From positions 1-19,263 of the forward strand of contig CALJAE010000044.1 of the NCBI GenBank assembly GCA_938028175.1: a stretch of 19,263 nucleotides of DNA, given 5' to 3'. The stretch comes from an uncultured Acidimicrobiales bacterium. Lineage in GTDB: Bacteria; Actinomycetota; Acidimicrobiia; Acidimicrobiales; SZUA-35. Below the pieces are notes generated by a model. It saw only the letters and a list, made by a program, of their open reading frames with translations, had not been told where the DNA came from and made no database searches. Of the stretch, positions 1-6,752 are shown one piece after another (the first letter of the stretch is position 1; every line of letters starts with the position of its first letter). Both the position numbers and the translations under genes were made by a program.

Positions 1-68
1 GGTAGTTCAGAACTACTGATAGCCTCATCGAAATCACTTGATGTTAAATCTTTTACATTTCCAGCCAT
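1..68 (-). CDS. trxA: thioredoxin, N-terminal fragment (cut by window edge)
   Basis: The reverse strand opens with ATG at 66-68 and reads MAGNVKDLTSSDFDEAISSS before running off the window. This matches the start of bacterial thioredoxins, where a short beta strand and first helix (xVxxLTxxxFDxxVxxS) precede the WCGPC active site, which would lie outside the window. A very strong Shine-Dalgarno sequence (GAGGAGGA, 73-80) sits at good spacing and fixes the start. The gene follows trxB in the same direction with a 77-base gap, so it probably gives the substrate of the neighbouring reductase: reduced thioredoxin, a cytosolic thiol donor for class Ia ribonucleotide reductase and other enzymes. 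Only 22 codons are visible, so identity rests on the N-terminal pattern plus the trxB neighbour. Confidence 0.8.
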   Translation of the reverse strand, partial: MAGNVKDLTSSDFDEAISSSEL

Positions 69-145
69 TTGGTCCTCCTCAGACTGTGCGGCAACTTATT
101 AACAGGCTAAAGGCGATATTTATTCAATTACCGAAAAACTAGTAT
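69..145 (-). promoter_or_regulatory. trxB-trxA spacer with possible trxA promoter
   Basis: The 77-base gap between the trxB stop and the trxA start is long for this tightly packed operon. Read on the minus strand it is AT-rich and holds TTGAAT followed about 17-19 bases later by TGTTAA/TTAATA, which could be a sigma-70-like promoter giving trxA its own transcript. No terminator hairpin is visible, so readthrough from trxB is also likely. This is pattern matching only. Confidence 0.3.
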
Positions 146-1111
146 TTAGTGTACGTTAGCTTCGAGCCAGCGTTCAGCATCAATAGCTGCTTTACAGCCT
201 GATCCGGCGGCACTGATAGCTTGTCGATATGTCTTGTCTTGGACGTCTCCGCATGCAAACACACCTTCCACGTTTGTGTACGTGCTGGGTGCCCTGGTAG
301 CGATATAGCCTTCATCGTCCAATTCTATTTGGCCATCGAACATACCTGTATTCGGCTTATGCCCGATAGCAACGAACATACCGGTCACAGCTAATGTGGT
401 GACCTCGTCTGTCTGATTATTCTTTACCTCTATTGATTCCAAAGCGTCTGCGCCGTTTAGGCCAATAACTTCAGAGTTCCATAAGAATTCGATCTTTGGG
501 TTTGCCTTAGCTCTGTCTTGCATGATCTGAGAAGCACGAAGCTCATCTCGTCTATGGATGATTGTGACTTTGTCTGCAAACTTGGTTAGGAAGTTAGCTT
601 CCTCCATTGCGGAATCACCGCCACCTATTACTGCAATCTCTTGACCTCCGAAGAAGAATCCATCACAAGTAGCGCAGGTAGAAACACCCTTACCAATAAG
701 CTCAGTTTCGTTTTCAAGACCGAGCATAATGGCCTTGGCTCCGGTGGAGATAATAACTGCCTGGGCAAGATATGTTGGTTCTTCGGCGTCAGGGTCACCT
801 ACCCAAACCTTGTGTGGACGGCTTGAGAAGTCAACTTTGGAGGCCTTTACGGTTTCAATCTTGGTTCCAAACCGTTCGGCTTGCTTGCGAAGTGAGCTCA
901 TGAGGTCTGGGCCCATTACGCCTTCTGGAAAACCTGGGAAGTTTTCTACATCAGTTGTCAGCATTAGCTGGCCACCTGGTTGGTCTCCAGTCGAAGAAGG
1001 TTCACCTTCCAAAAGTAATGGTTCGAGGCTTGCTCTAGCTGCATAAATTGAAGCAGTTAAGCCAGCAGGGCCACTTCCGATAATGAGGATGTCAGTTGAT
1101 TGGGGTGCCAT
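146..1111 (-). CDS. trxB: thioredoxin-disulfide reductase
   Basis: NADPH-dependent flavoenzyme that reduces oxidised thioredoxin in the cytosol. The 321-residue length is normal for the low-molecular-weight bacterial family. The FAD-binding GSGPAG motif is at residues 12-17 and the redox-active CATC pair is C146 and C149. The NADPH-binding GGGDSA motif is at 163-168, with the HRR signature for the NADP phosphate at about 186-188. The second FAD contact (ACGDVQD, then YRQAISAAGSGC) lies near the C terminus. The start codon shares its A with the stop of the upstream small membrane protein gene (TAATG), which suggests translational coupling. trxA follows downstream. Together they supply electrons to the ribonucleotide reductase encoded further right in the window, among other clients. 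Confidence 0.97.
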   Translation of the reverse strand: MAPQSTDILIIGSGPAGLTASIYAARASLEPLLLEGEPSSTGDQPGGQLMLTTDVENFPGFPEGVMGPDLMSSLRKQAERFGTKIETVKASKVDFSSRPHKVWVGDPDAEEPTYLAQAVIISTGAKAIMLGLENETELIGKGVSTCATCDGFFFGGQEIAVIGGGDSAMEEANFLTKFADKVTIIHRRDELRASQIMQDRAKANPKIEFLWNSEVIGLNGADALESIEVKNNQTDEVTTLAVTGMFVAIGHKPNTGMFDGQIELDDEGYIATRAPSTYTNVEGVFACGDVQDKTYRQAISAAGSGCKAAIDAERWLEANVH

Positions 1112-1449
1112 TAGGGCTCCTTAGGTTCTTTTGCTTTCCAGATGAAGGCGCCAATTAGAACCATGAGTCCACCAATAATAAGGTAGGCCAGCCACGGTTC
1201 GCCTTCGTCTACGAAGCTCAGTTCGTTTGTAGCCAATATGACCACTCTGAGCAGAACAATAAAACCAACAATCGCCAGGATTATTCCTATAAGAGCAGCG
1301 GCGACCATATAAACGGCATACCTAGATGCAACTAGCGCAGGGCCCGTTGTCTTAGTTCTTACAGTATCGACATAGCCGACCAGCATGTTCGATGCCTTGG
1401 CTGGCCAGTCGAGATCTGACGACTCTGAGGGTTTGGTTTCTTCGGTCAT
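1111..1449 (-). CDS. small two-helix membrane protein, function unknown
   Basis: A 112-residue protein with a hydrophilic, acidic N-terminal stretch (about 1-40), a long hydrophobic segment at about 43-72, a short loop, a second membrane helix at about 87-106 and a charged KAKEPKEP end. It resembles the holin-like or DUF-type two-helix membrane proteins often found in actinobacterial operons, but I do not recognise the family and assign no function. It lies between the kinase and trxB, with a TAATG overlap into trxB, so it is probably co-transcribed with both. The ATG is at 1447-1449. No good Shine-Dalgarno sequence is visible, so translation may be coupled or the transcript may be leaderless. 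Confidence 0.8.
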   Translation of the reverse strand: MTEETKPSESSDLDWPAKASNMLVGYVDTVRTKTTGPALVASRYAVYMVAAALIGIILAIVGFIVLLRVVILATNELSFVDEGEPWLAYLIIGGLMVLIGAFIWKAKEPKEP

Positions 1450-1460
1450 ATTAACGCGCT

Positions 1461-1476
1461 GATCCTATCAAGGATC
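1461..1476 (-). promoter_or_regulatory. short inverted repeat between kinase and membrane-protein genes
   Basis: GATCCT and AGGATC form a perfect 6-bp stem around a 4-base loop in the 50-base gap between the kinase stop (1500) and the next start (1449). On the minus strand it is followed by AGCGCG rather than a T run, so it is not a standard terminator. It could be an mRNA hairpin or an operator. Low information content. Confidence 0.3.
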
Positions 1477-1499
1477 TATCGTCACTTTTGGAAAAGTCG

Positions 1500-2909
1500 T
1501 TAGTTTAGTATGACTTGATTAATCTGAGGTAGTGAGCCTTCTGATTGCCCAAATTCCACCAAAACAAACTCGGCGTCTACAGAATCAGGCAGCTCAACAG
1601 AGGTGGAGCTATCAAAAGCGACAGTTGCGAGTGGTTCTGAGAGTGTCCCATTTGAATCAAAAAGCGAGATCCGAACCAGCCAGTCTTCACCAGTTGCGCG
1701 AACGCCTACTTCTGATATTTCGTTCTCACGAGTAAGTTCAAGCAGTATCGATTCGCCGGGCTGGGTAACTGGATAAATAAAGTTATCACTCGGCTCGGCG
1801 AGTTGGGTGGCCACAACACCATCATCAGTCGGAGCCAGGATTGAGACTTGTTCTACAACCAATGGGCGGGGAGTGTTTGTATCTCCGAACCCAATAATGG
1901 AGATAACTAGTAACCATAGAGCCAAAATGAACGAACCAAGTAAGACACATCCGCCGATTGCTCCGAGGATCCAATTCGTCCTATGGTTGGAATAGTCAAC
2001 TTGATCTTCTAGGTAGCCCCTCATTGAAGGCTTAGGAACGAATGTCCCTACTGCTGTTTTATGAGCCGCTTGAGCGAATTCTTCTGCGGTTTCGAATCTT
2101 GCGGATGCGTTTGTAGCGAGAGCTTTGTTGAAGAAGTGGTCATAACCTAAATCCAGCCCGGGAGCTATTTCGCTTGGTGGAGTAGGCGTAGCGTGTAGTC
2201 GAGCAAGTGCGACCTCTGCATCTGTCTCCCCTTGAAATGGAACCTGTCCAGTTATTGCTTCATAGAGAACCGTTGCGAGTGAATATAGATCGCTTCTGCT
2301 ATCAACTTCGCCGCCATTGATTTGTTCTGGTGCGACGTATTTGGCAGTTCCTAGAAGATTTCCCGTTTCTGTTAGATCCATATCGCCAGTTGCTTTGGCG
2401 ATGCCAAAGTCAGTAATGACGCTTTGCCCGTTTTCCTGAAGCATTATGTTTGCTGGTTTAATGTCTCGATGGATTACCCCAGCATCATGGGCGAGAGCAA
2501 GCGCTCCTGCAATTTCTACCCCGAGTTCCATAGCCTTTTTTGGGACCATTGGTCCAGATGAGTCGAGGACATCACGAAGGTTTCGTCCTCGGATGTATTC
2601 CATGACTATTGCACTAATTGGATCTTTCAGGGTGTCTACGATTTTGACAATTGATTGGTGTTCGAGTTGTTTCGCTCGGAGAGCTTCCCGCTCGAAGCGA
2701 GACTGGAAAGCTTCATCGCTTGCCAAATGTTGGTGAAGAATTTTTATGGCTACGCTTTGATTGCTGGAGTTGTCGGTCGCAATCCAGACTTGTGCCATGC
2801 CGCCAGTGGCAACACGTTGAATTAACTCATACCGGTTGGCTAGGACTAGGCCCTGTTCGATTGTCAATGTCTGCGCCATCTGCTTTGCTACCGCCTTGGT
2901 CACTTCCAT
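1500..2909 (-). CDS. transmembrane Ser/Thr protein kinase (PknB/STPK type) with extracellular domain
   Basis: Hanks-type kinase of 469 residues. In order it has a kinase domain (about 27-290), a membrane helix (about 313-341) and an extracellular beta-rich domain (about 345-469). Catalytic features look intact: Gly-rich loop around TGGMAQVW (36-42), ATP-anchoring K56 in VAIKIL, helix-C Glu near 73-75, HRDIKPAN at 147-154 with catalytic D149, DFG at 167-169, and APE at 193-195 preceded by several activation-loop Thr residues (T174, T180, T182, T188). It should phosphorylate cell-envelope or division targets at the inner membrane face. By position it replaces the MurJ/MviN-pseudokinase gene of other actinobacteria, and its jelly-roll-like outer domain recalls that of mycobacterial MviN. 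The start is uncertain: ATG at 2909 or 2879 both lack a convincing Shine-Dalgarno sequence, and both overlap the upstream gene. The kinase assignment is firm; the partner is inferred. Confidence 0.95.
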   Translation of the reverse strand: MEVTKAVAKQMAQTLTIEQGLVLANRYELIQRVATGGMAQVWIATDNSSNQSVAIKILHQHLASDEAFQSRFEREALRAKQLEHQSIVKIVDTLKDPISAIVMEYIRGRNLRDVLDSSGPMVPKKAMELGVEIAGALALAHDAGVIHRDIKPANIMLQENGQSVITDFGIAKATGDMDLTETGNLLGTAKYVAPEQINGGEVDSRSDLYSLATVLYEAITGQVPFQGETDAEVALARLHATPTPPSEIAPGLDLGYDHFFNKALATNASARFETAEEFAQAAHKTAVGTFVPKPSMRGYLEDQVDYSNHRTNWILGAIGGCVLLGSFILALWLLVISIIGFGDTNTPRPLVVEQVSILAPTDDGVVATQLAEPSDNFIYPVTQPGESILLELTRENEISEVGVRATGEDWLVRISLFDSNGTLSEPLATVAFDSSTSVELPDSVDAEFVLVEFGQSEGSLPQINQVILN

Positions 2910-4617
2910 TATAAGGCCGCTCAGAGTCTTCTAAACTAACAACATTTTGTGTGGCCTCTGACTTGGCTTTTTTGCCTCTTTTTGCTGTCCAGGCCCACCA
3001 AACAAGCAGCGATAGCAGGGCTACTGCAGAGAGCCCCACCCCCATGAAAGGAAAGGCGGTCGATCGGACCGGCAGACTCTGATTAGACACTACTACCTGT
3101 TGGTCTGGGGTTACTAGTGATATTTCTAAGTCGGTACTACCTAGTGAGCGGAACTCAACTCGAATGTTCTCTAGGTTTGTACCGGGTTGAACTGTGATTT
3201 GTCGTGTGGCACTTTCTATCGTGGCTTTCTCACTGTCGGCGATCAACGTTAGGAGCCGAGTCGAATTACTGTTGTTGATAATTGTGATTGGTAGTTCAGC
3301 CTCTGTAGATGCAACATTTAGTTGTTGGCCTGACAGTATCTCTACCTGGGCGAGATCGGCAGTTATTTCTGCAGTGAGGCTGGCTAGATCTGGCTCAGAA
3401 ATATCATCGTTGATGAGTTCGAAAAGCCTTTGTCGATAGCCCAAACCTATTGGTGTTGAATTATTGCCTTGAGACCCGAAGCTAAGAGCTAGCTGAAGGG
3501 CAGTCGCAATCTCATCGCTATTTTCGATTATCAGCTCGGCCGTTTCAGTGGCATCTCGGCTGGGGAGCGCACTGGCATTGTCGAGTGCGGTTCCAGAGAA
3601 GTCAGCGACCAAAGCTGCGGCTACATCAACGTTGTCGAAGTCTCTGAGGTCGAGAGGAATGATGAGACTTTCAGCAGTGAGTTTGGCTGCTGCTCTGCTC
3701 GTTAGTGACAAGTCACCTTGAATAAGTTGTGCATCAGTTTGGAGTGGATAGATCTGGACCGCAGGGTTCGCCTCGAGTGCAAAAGCGCTGTTGTCCTCGA
3801 GCTGTTCAATAACGACTCGGTCAATTCCAGCTTCTGCTAGAGCTTGGTAAGTATTAAGGCCTACCTCGCTTGGCAACAGTGTCATAGAAGGGAGAACATT
3901 GATACCGCTATCAGAAAGTGATTGATTGCTATCACTAATTAGCGCTAGAAATTCATCGAGCAGGTCCGATGTGGTGAGACTCGAAACGTTAGCTTCGGTT
4001 TTGACAAAGGAAAACGCAGTCGAATCTTGAAGCGCTAAGTTGGCTCTTTCCCGAAGACTTTCATCGCTAAGTATTTGTTGTACCGCAGTGATGTCGAGTC
4101 CGACGATGGCGCCAGATCCTGTGCTTTCTAGAAGGGCCAGAGTTGACTCGAGTTGATCACCCTCCGCAATCAAAGCAAGAGTCGGGTTTTGAGGTTCGCC
4201 GTTAGGGGTAACTGTTAATACTGTTTCGGTCGAAGCAACAACTGACTCAGCATCACGCAGGTCCAGGCCAACGATGTAATTGCCGGCTTCGGGTATTAGG
4301 GTTCTTGTTGGTTCTGAAGAGTTGAGCGAACGAATATCTAATTGCCAAGTTGTTTGTGGTTCTTCTGGATCGATTGGGACTTGGTTGAAGCGGTGTAATG
4401 GCACCCGGTTTCCTTCTTGGATGGCGAAGATTGTTATGTCTACTTCAACATCCGGGTCTACGGTACTCGTAGCGAAAGTTAGATTCCAAGTGCTATCGTT
4501 TTCGACCTTCCAGTCTTGTGATACCACTTCGATCGTGGGTGTTTGTTGGGCAAAAGCGGTTCCAGGAATTGATAAAAAAAGGCCAAAGAGTAGTAGTGCT
4601 ACTGCTTTCTTTGCCAT
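2827..4617 (-). CDS. DUF6049-like exported protein with C-terminal membrane anchor
   Basis: A 596-residue protein with a cleavable signal peptide (MAKK, a hydrophobic run, then an AFA-QQ cleavage site near residue 23). A large extracytoplasmic beta-rich region follows, then one membrane helix at about 522-545 and a basic stop-transfer segment (KRGKK). A cytoplasmic tail of about 45 residues ends the protein. Architecture and position (directly upstream of the MurJ/kinase slot, in the trxB-trxA block) match the actinobacterial DUF6049 family (Mycobacterium Rv3909 type), thought to work with the envelope machinery; its biochemical role is unknown. The C-terminal tail overlaps the kinase start by 83 bases, or 53 if the kinase starts at 2879, and the gene overlaps the upstream acetyltransferase gene by 19 bases. 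The family name rests on context and architecture more than on residue-level recognition. Confidence 0.75.
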   Translation of the reverse strand: MAKKAVALLLFGLFLSIPGTAFAQQTPTIEVVSQDWKVENDSTWNLTFATSTVDPDVEVDITIFAIQEGNRVPLHRFNQVPIDPEEPQTTWQLDIRSLNSSEPTRTLIPEAGNYIVGLDLRDAESVVASTETVLTVTPNGEPQNPTLALIAEGDQLESTLALLESTGSGAIVGLDITAVQQILSDESLRERANLALQDSTAFSFVKTEANVSSLTTSDLLDEFLALISDSNQSLSDSGINVLPSMTLLPSEVGLNTYQALAEAGIDRVVIEQLEDNSAFALEANPAVQIYPLQTDAQLIQGDLSLTSRAAAKLTAESLIIPLDLRDFDNVDVAAALVADFSGTALDNASALPSRDATETAELIIENSDEIATALQLALSFGSQGNNSTPIGLGYRQRLFELINDDISEPDLASLTAEITADLAQVEILSGQQLNVASTEAELPITIINNSNSTRLLTLIADSEKATIESATRQITVQPGTNLENIRVEFRSLGSTDLEISLVTPDQQVVVSNQSLPVRSTAFPFMGVGLSAVALLSLLVWWAWTAKRGKKAKSEATQNVVSLEDSERPYNGSDQGGSKADGADIDNRTGPSPSQPV

Positions 4618-5279
4618 TTCAAAACTACCAATCCCTCAGATTCCAGTTGGAACCCTAACTTTAAGTAAAGGTTCTGTGCTGCCACATTAGACAACTGCGT
4701 ATTTACCATAGCCTTTTCACAGCCTCGATGGTAGAGCCATGACAGAGAATCTGTTACTAAGTCAGAGCCCATCCCAAGGCCACGCTGGTTCGGATCGACT
4801 CCAAGACGCTGGATATAGCCAATGTGTCCGGTAGCGCCTGTGATGCAATAACCAGCTATGGAACCTTCAACGTCAATAATTCTGGTGGTGTTGTGGCGGG
4901 TGGCTTTCTTAGCTCGATTTAGAGAACGTTTGTCAAATCGCCAGAACTGGTCAAAGCATTGGCGGTCAAGTGTAAGAATTTGGTCAAGGTCGCGTCGCTT
5001 CGAGTTTCGGATGCTTCGCCCAAGGTTACTTTCAGGGGGGTGTATCAACTTTGAAAACAGATGAAGCTTTTCATGGATCACAAATCCAGCATCGAGGAAT
5101 CGTTTGGCTGCAGTTTCTGGCAGGGCAGGGGTCACTGCCTCTACTTGTTGATTGCTGAGTCTTTGAACTGTCTTATCTATTTGTGTTGAAGTTGTGCTGT
5201 TCGGGTGCGTGGGTAGGACGAGTCTCATCGAGCTATCTGAGCGCCACCTTGTTGATCTAATCGCAACTGACATTCCCAC
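4599..5279 (-). CDS. GNAT-family N-acetyltransferase
   Basis: A 226-residue protein whose C-terminal half (about 90-222) is a GNAT fold. The acetyl-CoA-binding motif A is visible as RLGVDPNQRGLGMGSDLV (V161 to about G171), followed by the motif B helix region N198-VAAQNLYLKLGF ending in strand F210. The N-terminal half (about 18-85) looks like a shortened or degenerate GNAT half with the GFVIHEKLHL pattern, as in two-domain actinobacterial acetyltransferases. It would transfer an acetyl group from acetyl-CoA to an unknown amine, possibly a protein N terminus or a small molecule. The listed start is GTG at 5277-5279; ATG two codons later (5273) is equally possible and neither has a clear Shine-Dalgarno sequence. 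It heads the minus-strand operon, divergent from the CCA-adding enzyme gene. Confidence 0.85.
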   Translation of the reverse strand: MGMSVAIRSTRWRSDSSMRLVLPTHPNSTTSTQIDKTVQRLSNQQVEAVTPALPETAAKRFLDAGFVIHEKLHLFSKLIHPPESNLGRSIRNSKRRDLDQILTLDRQCFDQFWRFDKRSLNRAKKATRHNTTRIIDVEGSIAGYCITGATGHIGYIQRLGVDPNQRGLGMGSDLVTDSLSWLYHRGCEKAMVNTQLSNVAAQNLYLKLGFQLESEGLVVLKWQRKQ

Positions 5280-5346
5280 TAGAAGCTAGTCGGTACCGAT
5301 CTTAGAGTGACAATTGTAGGTAGATCTATAGATGTAGGCTGTCTGA
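5280..5346. promoter_or_regulatory. divergent promoter region between acetyltransferase operon and CCA-adding enzyme
   Basis: This 67-base gap must carry promoters in both directions because the flanking genes diverge. On the plus strand a TATAGAT box at 5327-5333 lies 14-20 bases before the GTG start at 5347, with GTGACA at 5307-5312 as a poor, short-spaced -35. No Shine-Dalgarno sequence precedes the GTG, so a nearly leaderless transcript, common in Actinomycetota, is plausible. No minus-strand boxes stand out. Confidence 0.4.
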
Positions 5347-6552
5347 GTGGATACTTCGTTGAGCCGACTTAGAACTATTTGTGAATCTGTGAGTTCTTTG
5401 GTTACTGACTTTCGAGATGCTGGTTACGAGCTGTACCTGGTCGGTGGTGTGGTTCGAGATGTCTTATTGGATGAAGCGGAGATTCAAGATATCGACCTGA
5501 CCACCGATGCTCGACCCGATCAAATCCGTGAGGTTATTGCTCCTATTGCCGAGTCGATTTGGGCTCAAGGAGAGAGGTTTGGAACCCTGGGAGCGAAGAT
5601 AGGCGGCATCGATGTCGAGATCACGACTTATCGTAACGAAACTTATTCGGCGGATTCCCGTAAGCCAGAAGTATCGTTCGGAGACACAATCACCGAAGAT
5701 CTCAAGAGGCGGGACTTCACCATAAACGCAATGGCGTTTGATTGTATTCAAGGAGTGATCGTCGATCCATTTCACGGCGCACAAGACTTGTCTGATCGAG
5801 TCTTACGTACTCCAGGCGACCCCGAAACATCATTTTCGGATGACCCGCTCCGTGTACTTCGAGCGGGGAGATTCGCAGCAAGGCTCAATCTCGGATTCGA
5901 CTCAAAACTTGTTGAGGCGGCGAGGACACAATCAGATCGCATATCGGTCGTCTCGGCAGAACGGATTACCGTCGAACTCGACAAGCTGCTCGCTGCTGAC
6001 CACTTAGAAGTTGGTTTTGGTTTTCTCGGATCGGCGGCGTTCTTTGAGACATACCTAACGTGGCTCGCTGACTCAGCTGTTCGTGATTTGTTCTTGAGCG
6101 ATGCAGCTAGCTCGACCGATGTTGACTTACGTAGGACATTGTTGTTTCGGCGCAGTCCTGATTCGAAGTTGGAAATGGAGAAACTGAAGTACTCTCGATC
6201 GAGTATTAATCATGTCGCTTCAACGGTGCGAGCAGTTTCGGATTTACAAAGTGACGATGACGTTAAGTATGTCCTACGAAAGTTGATTCATAAGCAGACA
6301 GCTGAAGTCGTAAGCGGTGCGGTTCAATGCAAGGCGATCGATGGTGATTCAGAGATCTTGAACATTTATGAAGATCTTGTAGCCACCGAATCAGCTCAGC
6401 TCGAACTGCCTTTGAGTGGAGACGAGATAATGAAGCGATTAGGGCTTGAAACTGGGCCTGCAGTCGGTAGTTCTCTAGAAAAAGTGGCGGAGTTAATGTA
6501 TCGAACTGGGCCTATAACAAGCGAAGATGCCTGGAAGCTGCTTGAGCAATAG
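5347..6552 (+). CDS. cca: CCA tRNA nucleotidyltransferase lacking an HD domain
   Basis: Adds or repairs the 3' CCA end of tRNAs using CTP and ATP. The class II nucleotidyltransferase head is clear: LVGGVVRD (31-38), the metal-binding DID pair (D48, D50) and RRDFTINAM (121-129). The neck region with DPLRVLRAGRFAARL and the ERITVEL motif follows. The protein is 401 residues, whereas actinobacterial PcnA-type enzymes are usually about 470-490 with an HD phosphohydrolase domain after the neck. Here the segment from about 220 to 275 carries no LLHDxGK-like motif, and the sequence passes straight to the YSRSSINHV tail region, so the HD domain appears deleted. The GTG start at 5347 has no Shine-Dalgarno sequence; no better start precedes the GGVVRD motif. 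It could have A-adding, poly(A) or full CCA-adding activity. Confidence 0.92.
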   Translation: MDTSLSRLRTICESVSSLVTDFRDAGYELYLVGGVVRDVLLDEAEIQDIDLTTDARPDQIREVIAPIAESIWAQGERFGTLGAKIGGIDVEITTYRNETYSADSRKPEVSFGDTITEDLKRRDFTINAMAFDCIQGVIVDPFHGAQDLSDRVLRTPGDPETSFSDDPLRVLRAGRFAARLNLGFDSKLVEAARTQSDRISVVSAERITVELDKLLAADHLEVGFGFLGSAAFFETYLTWLADSAVRDLFLSDAASSTDVDLRRTLLFRRSPDSKLEMEKLKYSRSSINHVASTVRAVSDLQSDDDVKYVLRKLIHKQTAEVVSGAVQCKAIDGDSEILNIYEDLVATESAQLELPLSGDEIMKRLGLETGPAVGSSLEKVAELMYRTGPITSEDAWKLLEQ

Positions 6553-6752
6553 GCATTTGGCGGCTGCCGTTACTATATATATAGAGCCTACGTACCAGCA
6601 ATAGTTGGGCTGTTGCACCCAGAATGGCCTAATTAGCCAAATCCGACTACCAAGTTCGACTATGTCCGGGTACTCTGGGATGTAGATCAGGTAGGCGGAC
6701 CTGCAGTGGTTTGATCAACTGGTCTGGTGGCTAAGTATGGGTAGCCAAGGGT
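6553..6752 (+). promoter_or_regulatory. promoter and long leader of the penicillin-binding protein gene
   Basis: TTGGCG at 6557-6562 and TATAGA at 6580-6585 are separated by 17 bases, a plausible sigma-70-like promoter just after the cca stop, with an unusual alternating TATATATA run at the -10. It would give a leader of about 160 bases. The leader contains a TGGG/CCCA hairpin (6606-6621), a near-palindrome around GGCCTAATTAGCC (6626-6638), and a TGGCTA/TAGCCA 6-bp stem (6728-6747) directly before the start codon. No reading frame or tRNA is visible in it. The stems are short and could be chance. Confidence 0.45.

Noticed and set aside
641..1046. Plus-strand frames inside trxB
   Set aside because: They are antisense to a complete, motif-rich trxB and show no domain or ribosome-binding signal.
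6553..6752. tRNA or small RNA gene between cca and the penicillin-binding protein gene
   Set aside because: No cloverleaf or T-loop sequence could be built; only short stems are present.
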